From: Onchocerca volvulus
Lineage: Eukaryota > Nematoda > Chromadorea > Rhabditida > Onchocercidae
NCBI GenBank assembly: GCA_000499405.2
Contig: HG738137.1
Coordinates: forward strand, 20,918,603 to 20,982,602
Reading direction: 5' to 3'
DNA: 64,000 nucleotides
In this document: positions 39,487 to 50,600 of the stretch, one piece after another
Layout: each line of letters begins with the position of its first letter
How positions within the stretch are numbered: position 1 is the first letter of the stretch
The notes under the pieces: model-generated
Database searches by the model: none
What the model was told of the DNA's origin: nothing
Seen by the model: the letters and a program-made list of their open reading frames with translations, nothing else
Translations under genes and position numbers: made by a program

Positions 39487-39564
39487 AATTAAAAACATCA
39501 AAACCGTCTGAATGTCTGAACATTCAGACATTCAGACATTTAGACGGTTTTGATGTTTTTAATT
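39487..39564. repeat. 34-bp near-perfect snap-back palindrome
   Basis: Left arm 39487-39520 pairs with right arm 39531-39564 at 33 of 34 positions around a 10-nt loop. Both arms contain CATCAAAACCGTCT, and ATGTCTGA/TCAGACAT is repeated around the centre. It lies 93 bp after the first palindrome. Confidence 0.92.
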
Positions 39565-40739
39565 TCAGTTTGTTGTACTTATTTTAGTGCTGCTACTAAA
39601 ATAAAACCTCGGAAAATCAATGCAAAAATTCGAAGAAGTTGTCGCTTTACGAACTAAAAGTACTGCTAAATAACGAATTTAAGCAGAAATTATACCCCCG
39701 AATTCTTTCTCCTGAAGGTCTCAATCTTCTCTCGATCAGGAATGTCGAGAAATTCAAAAGATGTAATTACTGTAAACAAGAAATGTTAGTGGTTAAGAAG
39801 CGCGAAGATAGTTTCAAAGGAACCAAAATGATTTACGCTTACTTCCAAAACGATAAACAAAGAATAAACATGTTTACCGCCAAAACAAAGCGAAATTGCC
39901 AATCATGAGGCGACACCCGTTGGAGATCAACAGAAGAAGAGGAACCCCGAAAAAATTTAAAAGATTCGGATTTTGGAGCAGAATGAGTTTTCTACTGGAG
40001 TTCAAGTTCGAAATTACACTGATGCAACCATAGCAACGGTTCGACTCGAATCGACACAACACTTATCAAGGAGCAGTACTCTTCGGCCGACAAAGGAAAG
40101 AATACCGATTGATAAAATTATTTGGATATTCTCGGATAATTGTTTATTTTAACTGTTCCATTTATTAATAAATTCTTCCTTCAAATAGGAATCGCCTCTT
40201 CCATAAAATTACTTTCTTGACAGTTGTGCCGACCAGTTAAAATAGATGTAGCATAAAGGAGAAGTGCGCGAATTTTCTGGAAAATCAAAAATCAAGAAGC
40301 AATTATTTTTTTTCACGTAGCTCAATATTACACCTGTATATTGCGAAATTTCAGATCTTTAGCTTTTGCATGATAAAATTGGGAATCGGTAAGTATATTT
40401 TAATGCAATTATGTGTGCATAATATATCAGATATATATGCAGTTCTGCTTTTTCAATAGCAATATTATACAAATATTTTCTCCTTGACCTTTAGGTTTGC
40501 AGCTAATCTGTTCTTATCTTGCCATTCGTTTTAATTCGCTTAAAGACAAAGAAAAACGCAAATATATTTACATGTATTCTTTTTCCAACAATAATGTTGA
40601 TGGCCTGATGTCCCAGACCCCTGACTCCTGACAAAAATATTCCAGGACATCTCTCAATCACAATATTCCATGGTATCGAAGCAAAGACGATGCTGTCCAC
40701 ACCTCCCATTTCTCCCTGTCGCATACTCCAAGAACAATC

Positions 40740-40825
40740 GATAAATATGTTATGTGTATGTTTGTGTATGCGTGCACATGTGTGTATGTATGTTTGTAAG
40801 TGTGCGGGGTGTGTGACTGGATTAT
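40740..40825. repeat. GT-rich alternating purine-pyrimidine tract
   Basis: The sequence is dominated by TGTG, TATG and GCACATGTGTG steps, a degenerate (GT)n microsatellite about 450 bp upstream of the Elongin A acceptor. Open frames across it on both strands are by-products of its composition. Confidence 0.7.
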
Positions 40826-41188
40826 TGAATCGCATGATTTGTTTGAGGGTATATGAATGGCCGACAGGTGCTGGCATTTTATATTTAGAATTTTTTCTCT
40901 GGTAGTCTGTTTATTGATAAGTGTCGTTTTTTATGTTGAAGTATTCCAATACATATAACTTTTCGTTGTTTCCTGCATATTCGCTCGTATATTCTAGGCT
41001 GTATGACGCGATACGTATGATTACACGTGAGTGACTCAACAGGCATATTTTATTCGCTTTCACGTAAATATTGATAAATGTTTCATTGAGAGATTTATCA
41101 TTCGGAGATACGTGTTATTTGCATAGTGGCATTTCACTCTTCATTGATTTTTATCAGCTGCGTGATGCCAAGTCGCTCTTAATTTGAC

Positions 41189-41201
41189 TTTTTATTTACA
41201 G
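41189..41201 (+). promoter_or_regulatory. 3' splice acceptor upstream of Elongin A
   Basis: A T-rich stretch ending TTTTTATTTACAG (AG at 41200-41201) precedes the start ATG by 83 nt with no ATG in between. It is either a trans-splice site or the acceptor of a non-coding first exon. Confidence 0.4.
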
Positions 41202-41284
41202 AAACAAACAGAAGAGCTACGTTAGCAAAAATCAGCTTGGTGTCTTTCGTCAACTTGGTGTCTTTCGCAATATTCACTGGGAAA

Positions 41285-42948
41285 ATGGATGATAATGAAG
41301 ACATTCGGGAAAAAGTAGAGAAATATAAACGGATGCTAAGTTGTGATAGTAAAGTTGGTGATACCTTCATTCTTTTCTTGTTTTAGAGCTCTTTGTAAAT
41401 TTACTTGAATTTCGTAAATTATCTAGTTTATCGAATTTAGGTAACTTATTAATAAATCGAATAAAACATTCCTAAAATTAAACTTCATCATAAAGTATAT
41501 TATATTATTACTTTGGGATAAATACTGATAATAAGTATATTGCAGATTGGCCATGCTTTGAAACGCTTAGCAAACATAAATATGACATTGGATCTGTTAT
41601 CAGAGACAGGAGTGGGAAAAGCAGTGAATCAGCTGAGAAATCACGATCAATATGGCACAAAAGCAGTGCAAATTGTCGAGAAATGGAAAGATATGGCAAG
41701 GAGTTGCGGTTTGAAACAGCGAAGGTTCTTGGTTTTCAAAAATAATGCTAACTTTAGAATAAGAGGGGTGGATTTGAGCAAATATAAGATATTTGATGAG
41801 GAGAATCTGAATGATGTGATAGATACGTATTTTAGGAAAGGATACCTTTCACCAAGTTCAGAACAAGAAGAAAATCACCCAAAAAAATCGAAGAAAGGAA
41901 ATCGGAGGGAGGAGAAAGGAAGCAACAATGAGCAAGAAGTATACAATAATGGTGATGAAGTTCACCATAGTAAAGCTAAGGTAAGTTTTATGAGTATCCT
42001 TGACTTTTCTTGATTTTGCTTTCCAGTTCATTTCAGTTAAATTTTTTTTTGTTTTTTGGTTTTGAGTCAGATTTTTTTGTTTGATTTGATGTTTATTCTG
42101 ATTGTAGAGAATTAATGATATCTTTGTTTTTAGTAAGATCGTAGAAAGTATAGGATTATAGAACGTTTTGGTATTCAATATTCATCAAATGGATTCATTA
42201 AGCTGATAAATTTAGTTGCACAGTTTTTTGTCCCATAAATTTGTCAGAAACTAACGGTGTTCTATTTCAGTCATCAAATGATGGATTAGGAAATGCTTGC
42301 TCTGGTTTGAGCTTTGCGGATATGTTAGCTCGAGCCGATACTGCTAAACCATTTAAACTCAAAAAAATGAAGACTGATTGTAATGATTGGAAGTCATCGA
42401 AAGTAGATATTAATTATAAACCATCCAAAGTATTGAATTTTGAACCCATACCGAAAGAACATCATACAGGTATAATTTTCGAGGGTTCAGTAAAATAACG
42501 ATTATATATTTAGTATTATTGAGATTCACTGTAAATTCTCTTGGGATGAAAAGAATAATAAGATGTATATCATCAGCCTTTACGACAATTGTTGAAGAAT
42601 TAATATCGAATGTAAATCATACTGTTTTTTATTTTGAATTATTTTTCGGGATTCTTTTTGCATTTTCTGTCAGAAATAGAATATTTAGTAAATGTACTAT
42701 CTCTGAAAGCATGGATTCCAAATAATCTAATAATTTTTTGGTCATTTTTTTGGAAGTGAACATTCCTTTTTATCCGAACTTTCCTTATATGAACTTCGTT
42801 CTTTCTTTTCCTATCATTATTTCTCGTCATTTATGATAGTTAACACTAACAATCACTGGTGAATAAATTCCTTGCATATAAACAATACGTTAAAAGAACT
42901 TAAATTTTGCCATGCACAAAAAATTCGACTCGCAAGAATACAGCAAAC

Positions 42949-43032
<84 letters not shown>

Positions 43033-45332
43033 ATTCATAATATTTCTGTACTTGCAGCAGTAGAGCTTTGAAACATAGCAGTAGTAGATTCCATCAAATT
43101 CTATATGCACATGCAACTCTGTCATTTAAGCCGTTTTAGTGTAGTTTGTTCTAAGTTATTTATGAAATATTGAAACACTTCTTTTAGATGTATCTGGAAC
43201 TGTTATGATGGATACGTCAATGTTTAAACCACGTAAATCGGTGCGTAAAATCTATGCTGGGCGTCCGAAAAATGATACTGCTAAAGAAGTGCCAACATTA
43301 TTGAATTTATGTATCAAAGTATTAATTGCTAACATTAATTGTGAGTTTTATTTACACATAATTGAAAACTATCACTTTTTTTTTAGCATAAATTGAATTT
43401 ACATATTTCGGGTAGACTGCATGTTTTCCAAAATCTATTTCATTATGTTTCCTGTTTGTTCAGAGAACATCTGTAGTTTGAGAAAATTGAAATACCAGTT
43501 TTAAAAACACTTAGGCATAAAACGCTTTGAAATACCTTGAATCATTGAATTTTCCGAAAGTTTTCCATTCAATTTTATCAGTTCGTAATTCTAACATTGG
43601 AACAGTTCTAGCAGTCTTTTTAAGAACGCATTTGCTGTTAATAAATCTCCCTTCTGTGTTTCGTTCTTCAATGAATACTCTATTCCATGTTAAAGAATTC
43701 TATAATTTTATAAATTGTAGTTGATGTGTTGATAAATTATTCTAAATAATTGATCCTATAAATTTAAAAATGTCTTTTCGATTGAGATTATCAATCATTT
43801 TTAGCAATTGAGGAAATTGGCGATACGCCATACTTTATATTGAAACCAGTGCTTGAGAAATGCTCCCCGAATCAATTATGTTTAATTGAAAGGCGAAATC
43901 CAGTAAGTGGTATGAAATAACTTACAAATAAAGTACAACTTTTAATTGTGTATTTTGTAGTTCACGTTAGAATCATTACGTGTCCTTTTCTTCTTTTTTT
44001 TCTTTCTTTTTCTTTTTTTTTTTTTTTCTTTGTAAATTCATTTTGGAATAAAGTAATTCCTTCTGCAGCAACTAATGGAAGATAGTGATGAATTATGGAA
44101 GCGAATTGTAAATCGTACTTTCCCAAAATGTGAGCCAGCAAATAAAGAAAAATGGCGAGAATGTTATTATGTTAGTTTTCGTTTCATTTTATTTCGCTTT
44201 CTTAGAAAAAATCTTCTATAATAGTAAGAATTTTTTATTGGAATGCAAAGAACATATAATTAACTGAATGAAAAATTCATATGTTTTGTTTAATCTCTAA
44301 AAATTCGGAGCAGTCTATGCATCGGTGAAATCTTATGACCACTTTTTTTTTTACTGACTAAACAAATGAACTGAGCTTTGCTATGTTATTAGAAATTTGC
44401 AAACACTAACTGGTGAGAAAAATAACTAACGAAGGATGAGTTCTGTTTGCTGTTGAAAAATGATTGAATTGCAGCGTTTATGTGAAGAAAATGAGCGTAA
44501 ACTGAAGTTGCTTTCAACAAAAATAACTCAACATAATCGCGAAGCAACTTTGCCAGTGAAAACAGCGCTACTTGCGGATGCAAAAGCTCCACGCGAAATT
44601 CGTCGTCGACAGATACGTTACGGCACTCAGCATGCGACTCATCCATTGCCATCTGCTAACGAAATTTCAAAAGCACGCAAAGAAATTTTTTATAAAGGTT
44701 ACTCTTTGATCCATTATGCTTTTTATATTTCTCTATATTATGAATTTGTTTTTTTATAAGATAGATATACAACTTTTTATATGCAGGTTCTCTTGCTTTT
44801 ATTTTTCACTTTAAGATCAGATTTTTGAAAAATTTTTTACAATTTGAAACTTAACACGTTTTAAAAATTCTCCAAGAAGGAAAGATATTTTAAATATGGA
44901 ATTTCAAATTTGATAGTGTATTCTATTTATTTATCTTGAAGTTGACGATTAGAGTTTTATTGTGAAAGTTGTTTATCTACTGATTAGTGTTTTTTCTAAC
45001 GATTCCAACTTAACTTATTTTGCGTTCGGTTCTCTTTGTCTTAATTTTTACTTCAAAAATTAATGTTGCAATTAAATGAAAATATCATCTTAGTTTTACA
45101 AATTGTATACAGTATGAGAAGGATTTATTTATTGATTAGGATGATACAGTTATGATATCCTTTTATGGAAGTTATTGCAGGAAACAAGGAAGGCTTGGCT
45201 CATCTACCCCAAGCAATCAGAAATATCAGTTCTTCGTTAGGTTCACATTCGGAAAAAAAGAAAATTGTACCGAAAAAAGGGATATTGATGATAAAAACGC
45301 TGAGAATGCTCAATGTAAAACGTAAAAGATAA
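41285..45332 (+). CDS. Elongin A homologue (RNA polymerase II elongation factor)
   Basis: Elongin A is the active subunit of the Elongin (SIII) complex. It suppresses Pol II pausing and, with Elongin B/C, forms a cullin ubiquitin ligase. Eight exons: 41285-41353, 41546-41980, 42271-42469, 43188-43340, 43805-43902, 44069-44170, 44475-44697, 45181-45332; 1431 nt, 476 aa. Residues 24-95 form a TFIIS N-terminal (LW-type) domain (ALKRLANINMTLDLLSETGV). A charged, low-complexity linker follows. Residues 271-280 form a BC-box, TLLNLCIKVL, fitting the Elongin C-binding pattern (T/S)LxxxCxxxhydrophobic. Residues 280-400 match the Elongin A domain (TPYFILKPVLEKCSPNQL, DELWKR, APREIRRRQIRYGT). It is shorter than human Elongin A (about 770 aa), mainly through the linker. 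The basic C-terminus ends KRKR. An AATAAA occurs at 45432. Confidence 0.93.
42948..43029. repeat. (TA)n microsatellite in Elongin A intron 3
   Basis: About 80 bp of almost pure TA dinucleotide repeat with one interruption (ATTAT). Tyr/Ile-repeat open frames across it are artefacts. Confidence 0.97.
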
Positions 45333-47680
45333 TGATTATTTTCAATTGGGACTTACGAGAACCAATAGTCTGTTGCAAACTGGAAAAGGAGATGTGCACT
45401 GCAGAGCAAAAAGCCAAATAATTATTATAATAATAAAAACTTCCATTATCATAGAAGTTTAAAGTCGCTTAATTACTAGACTTCTGTCATTATAGGAAAC
45501 TTTCTGAAACCAATGAAATTCATCTTTTTTCAACCTCGAAGATTAGTGAATATTTTACAGCTTATGATTACAGAGCAGCGAAGAGGCTGAAGTTACCATA
45601 ATTCATTATCAATTCTGATGTGAATCTCTGTAAGTATACCCAGGAACAGTTTAGCTTAAGTAACACGTTGATTCTTGAGCTGCTTACGATATAAGAGCTG
45701 CAACAATCAAAATATTGATATCATTTAAAGATAGGGATCTCGATTTAGTGTTTGGCAATACATGAATGGATGGATTGTTGAAGCTCTTGATTTCTATGGT
45801 TTCCTAATATAGCCTTTTCGTGATATCGCCGATTTTTTGGTTATACTTTAATATATTTTAATGCACTTCAAGTATACTTTTTAACATATTTCTAGTTTGT
45901 CTACTGACATGAAGCCATGCAACAGCTTCATTATTGCTGTACTGGTTTTTGTTTGATTTTAATTGCGAAAATTACTGTTCGATTATTATTATTATCCTTC
46001 TTTTTTTTCCTTTTTTTTAAACACATGCGATTTTATAATGTAGGTTGTTTTATAAAATTTCTTTTTCAGCTATACTTATTCTTTCAGCTTATTATCTGTG
46101 TTACATTTTTGTCTTTTGTAATATTTCGTGTTCGGGTTTCTTATTCTTTCTATAGTGATTATTGTTCAGCTATGATAGCAAATACTGTTCATTCACGCCG
46201 ACAGGCTTTTCACTCATGTGTATGGTGAAATTTTCCGTTGCTATTGTGTGCTCTGGTCGTTATTTTTCTCTTTGTTCATTTAATATTTCCCTGAGTTGTT
46301 TTTCACTCTGATTTTCGGTGTGGGAATTCTTATGTATTTATTGTATAGCTTTTAGAAAGGATGATTTTCCCAATTATTTACATTTGGTTTCAAATATTTG
46401 CAGATATTGTTATTCATTGCAATATGAATAAATATGTTCTGTCGCATTTATTTGATGAATTTTGGACTTGGGTTTCCATTTTAAATGCCTTAATTGATTA
46501 CTTAAGAGTCATTTAACCATTATTTATATTAACTTCGAGAAAATAGGTCTTGCTATTGTTTTAAAGGCAACGCTGTAGTATACATTAGTGACTTTGTTAT
46601 TTAGGTATTAATTGCATGGTCTTTCAGATCCAGTGATACGTTGCAAGATCGAAACATAATTAAATTTTAGAAATTATTGGAAATTTAGATAAACTACATT
46701 AATGTAGTTCTTGATCTTAATTTAAGCGGTGATCTTTTTATCTAGGAAATAATCTTTCTTAGTTTACAATACTATCAATGATATCTTGTTACATATTACG
46801 ACGTTTTGATGGTGACGGTTATATTTCTATGGAATGCTTTTGTAAAAGGATAGTTATTGATTTCTATTGCTTGAATAATAGCTCCTTTCAGTCCGGGCGT
46901 CGTTTCTTTTAAAGTTCGCTTATTTGCATCAGCGAAACTCTTATAAAGGTTGTTATGCGGGCCATTTATAAATGGAGTGGATTAACTGCATAGTTCTCTC
47001 TTTCTCTCTCTCTCTCTTTGAGCAATTCTAATTTACCTTGACAAATCTAGAATTTTTAAATATCGCTGTAGAACCTCTTTTTCTGGCTAACTTCATATCT
47101 TCTTGTATATTCTGAAATAACGATGACTTTGATTTTGGATGTGAGATTATTGCTGGTAAGATTTTAATGATAGTAAAATGTTACACTTTTTCTTAAATTG
47201 CTCAAAATACTTTAGAAATTTTCCTCCATTTTTCCAAAGAATAAAAACAAGCTGTATCACTTAGTTATATAAAAATGATTTGTGATTACTTTCCTGTCAA
47301 ACTTTGTATCCATATCTTTGCTTTTCTTGCCTTAATGAAATCAAGGCATCTGTTAACGTTTGTCAAATTTTATTGATAACAACATGGTGACCACAGGTTC
47401 CAAAATTTTCAGGAATTCATTTATATAGAAAGCATATTGTTTGCGTGTTCTATCATCGGCAATTAATTTGGCTCTTATTTTGCTGCTTCTAAAAAAGAGT
47501 AATTTGACTGGATCAGTTTCACGCATTTTATCGCTAATTCTTTGCGCCCGTTTGCGATCTATAGGTCATTTTTTTTTTTTTTCAATTTTCAAATGTGATC
47601 AAATTGATGACTGACATTTTTTCCTAAAATTATTGGGATCTCTCCTAGTAGTTTTTTCTTCCTGCCTTTCATATCGATTC
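45333..47680. other. Intergenic region between Elongin A and the RRM gene
   Basis: It contains the Elongin A 3' end (AATAAA at 45432-45437) and a (CT)n run near 46995-47020. A Phe/Leu-rich open frame at 45917-46228 on the + strand reads like translated T-rich sequence and is not supported as a gene. Confidence 0.5.
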
Positions 47681-47694
47681 AAATTTACCTCCAG
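47681..47694 (+). promoter_or_regulatory. 3' splice acceptor 2 nt before the RRM gene start
   Basis: AAATTTACCTCCAG (AG at 47693-47694) is followed by GC and then ATG at 47697. This is a typical trans-splice position and supports the chosen start. Confidence 0.5.
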
Positions 47695-47696
47695 GC

Positions 47697-50600
47697 ATGA
47701 ACGGTTATTATCGGAATGGGCCACGTTTTGATCGTATCGATCAAGAAGAAGTTCCCGAAAGCAAGCACACCGTATTTATTAGAGGCCTTCCTGGGCATAT
47801 TAAAACAGATGAAGTAAAGTGAGTTCCCCTATATTTTTCATCCATAACTGAAAATTAAAAAATATTTAGTACTTATTAAAAACTTCACGGAAGTGACGTA
47901 AGACAATGAAGATCAAAAATGCTTCACTTTTTATGATTTAAGGAAAGAATGTGATCAGAAACAGTGGTTAAGTAAAGCATGAAGTTTGTTTTCCTTCTAG
48001 CGTCTTATTATCTGAATTAATTATACATTAATCAGAATAGTTTAATGTAAAATCAGTGTCATCTACTTCCGAACCCTCTGCTGGTGCTTTGTGCTGTTAT
48101 TTTCGAAGTGAAGTTTTACGATAAAAAAGGTAATCAATGGATCAAAATGTTGATGTTATTACAGGCGAAATTTAAATTTTGTGTTATCTTGAAATACTTG
48201 TATGTATTACTTCCATTCTTTTTGGAACGATAAGGCGGAAATCTTGTGGTTCATTTGAATGAATTATTATCATACATACAGCAACATTTTCACCGAATCT
48301 TACTGTCTTGGCTGAATTTTGTTTGTGGAGAAATACACCTTGTGCTGGCGCAGTTACCATATGTTTACCTTTGAGTAGGGAATTTGCAAAAATATACCGT
48401 TTATTCTCTTGGTTATTACTCTTGTTACATTGTCGATTTGGACTAAGGTAAGTAAAACAAATTGAAGCAAGGATTTTTTGTCTTGCTAAAGTTTTTTCGA
48501 ATTTTTTGATATTTAAGTTTTTATTGATTTGAATATTAATTCTGCTGCAACTATTTTTTATCCCCGTTATTTTCAGGGACTTTTTCGAAGACCATGTTGG
48601 GCCTTGTTCATTTGACTTTATCAAGCTTTCGCAGGATCAACTGAAACTATTTGTTGCAGTGCGTTTCGAAACGCGCGATGCTGCAAAAGAATGCATGCAC
48701 AAGTATATTCTGATTTTTCTTCTATAGCCATAATTTTATTGAAACATTAACTTCCATATATTTTCAATAAATTGGAGAGTTTGGGGAGACTCTTATTTTC
48801 TACTTTTTGTTTGAATTTCAGATACAAAGATGGTGATGTTCTTGGTTATCCAGTTGAAATGACGTGGTTTCGGGATATACGACGCTATGTATCATATCAG
48901 CAAAGTCAAGGTAATCTTTTATTTTTCATAATAACAATGTCAGTAAAATGTTTTTCAGGGGTAATTATTGAGATTTTGAGTCCTTCGAAAAAAGCATTTT
49001 TTGTAGGTCTTCGACCTGCTAAAATTCCACGCAGCCGTGGTTATGGTAGTCGCAATCGGACAAGCTACGACCATTCGTCAAGAAATGATTATAGGTATAA
49101 AGATTTCGCATAACAACTGTGAACAAATATACGAATGGAATGAGAATATAAAAGTAGATTGAACTTTTTTAGTCAACAGCGCAACTGTTCCTTAATCATT
49201 TTTCATCATTTGCACAGTATAGTATTTTTTTTTTTTTTGCTCATTATTCGATCTAAAAATTCTCTACAAACAGTATAGTTTGATTGCTTTTTTTTTTTTT
49301 TTTTTTTGGCTAAATAATGAAACTTATGCAAAATTATAAAGATTAAAAAAATATATTTTAGGGATGATGATGATTATGATAAAGGAAATAAAAGAAAGTG
49401 CGCATCGTCAGATGATGAAGGCTCTAAAAAATCTCGCTCATCCAACAGGTATTTTTCATTTATTTTTTAGATGCAACTCAACTCATTGTATTTTTCTGAA
49501 CTTATTAATCAACTGAGAACTACTTTCTGTTTAAAATTACATATTTATAATGGTCGGTTTCACCTGTTCAGGATGTTGTTCTTAAATTTTTTCGGGAACT
49601 AAAATCAGATTGAATTGTTTTTAGTTCATCGCGATCTCCAAATCAACGTCGTTCGTCACATGAACGTTCAGCGAGTCTTGGGAGTATCAGAAGTCGAAAT
49701 AGTGAAAAATCTCACCGTTCTCAGTCTCGCGCATCTTCATATTTGGCACCGGCTCATGAACGTGCTTCACCAGCTCCACCAGTTCCATCTCCACAAATTA
49801 AGCGAGAGGTCATATTTATTTCATTTGTCTTTAAAGTTTGCATTCACGAATTTGCAGTGTGTACTTGATTTCAGGTTTATATTATTCAGTTCAATATTTT
49901 GCTGTAAAAAGAATTAAAGAAATATGATAATAAAGAATTATTTTTTACGTGTCATTATTTTTTTTTAATGATTTTGATGTTATAAAATTAGAAATATTAA
50001 TGCTTTATACTGAAAATATTAATGGTTGTCTAAGCTATGAAGTTTGTTGATTTTTACGTTGATTGAAACTGCGTTAGAAATTTTTAGACTATTGAAAGAG
50101 GTGAAACTCCACCACTTCCACCACTACCTCCTCCACCAAATGCAAAATCTAATGATGTGGAACCAAAGAAATCAAGCCCGGTTAGTTTTTTTTTAGTGTT
50201 TTATGTTGTTTCAGCGTACTAGTTATGTTTGACAGAAAATGATATAGGTAATACTGAGTTCCACCCCAAATTTTAGTAAATCGTATTTCATCATAAAAAT
50301 TAGTTAGGGCATTATGTTACAAGATATTGCTAGTACTTTTTAGAGATTAAATATTTAATTTCTGTTGTTTGAAAATATTTCTTAGTAAAATATTTTGGAT
50401 ATTTTAAATATTAGATAGATTCTCAAAAAAAAAAACTGAATTTTTGAAAAATGGTTTTTGTCGCGAATTTCAATTTCGCGAAACTCAACAAATCTTAAAA
50501 CTAATAAATAAATTTCTTCTTTGACTTGTTTTAACTTTTATTCACGTACACTATAAAAAATTATTCTATTTGGAAAATTATGTAAATTTCTTTAGATAAT

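Larger units (their letters stand above)
29831..41201. other. Gene-poor region of about 11.4 kb
   Basis: I find no splice-consistent chain of exons on either strand. Isolated open frames (for example 33206-33511 +, 36488-36802 + and 39639-39908 +) have no family resemblance that I can name. The last contains a CNYC pair and a basic composition and may belong to a degraded mobile element. The region holds the small repeats and palindromes listed separately. Confidence 0.5.

Noticed and set aside
40036..40052. GGTTCGACTCGAATCG, resembling a tRNA B box
   Set aside because: No matching A box or cloverleaf could be formed upstream, so a tRNA is not supported.
40503..40905. Open frames of 124 and 71 codons on opposite strands
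   Set aside because: They overlap each other and the GT-rich tract; repeat composition explains the absence of stops.
42853..43125. Tyr/Ile-repeat open frames on both strands
   Set aside because: They are translations of the (TA)n microsatellite within an Elongin A intron.
45917..46228. 103-codon frame that looks like a membrane protein
   Set aside because: Phe/Leu/Ile richness comes from T-rich DNA; there is no splice context and no family resemblance, and it lies in an intergenic region.
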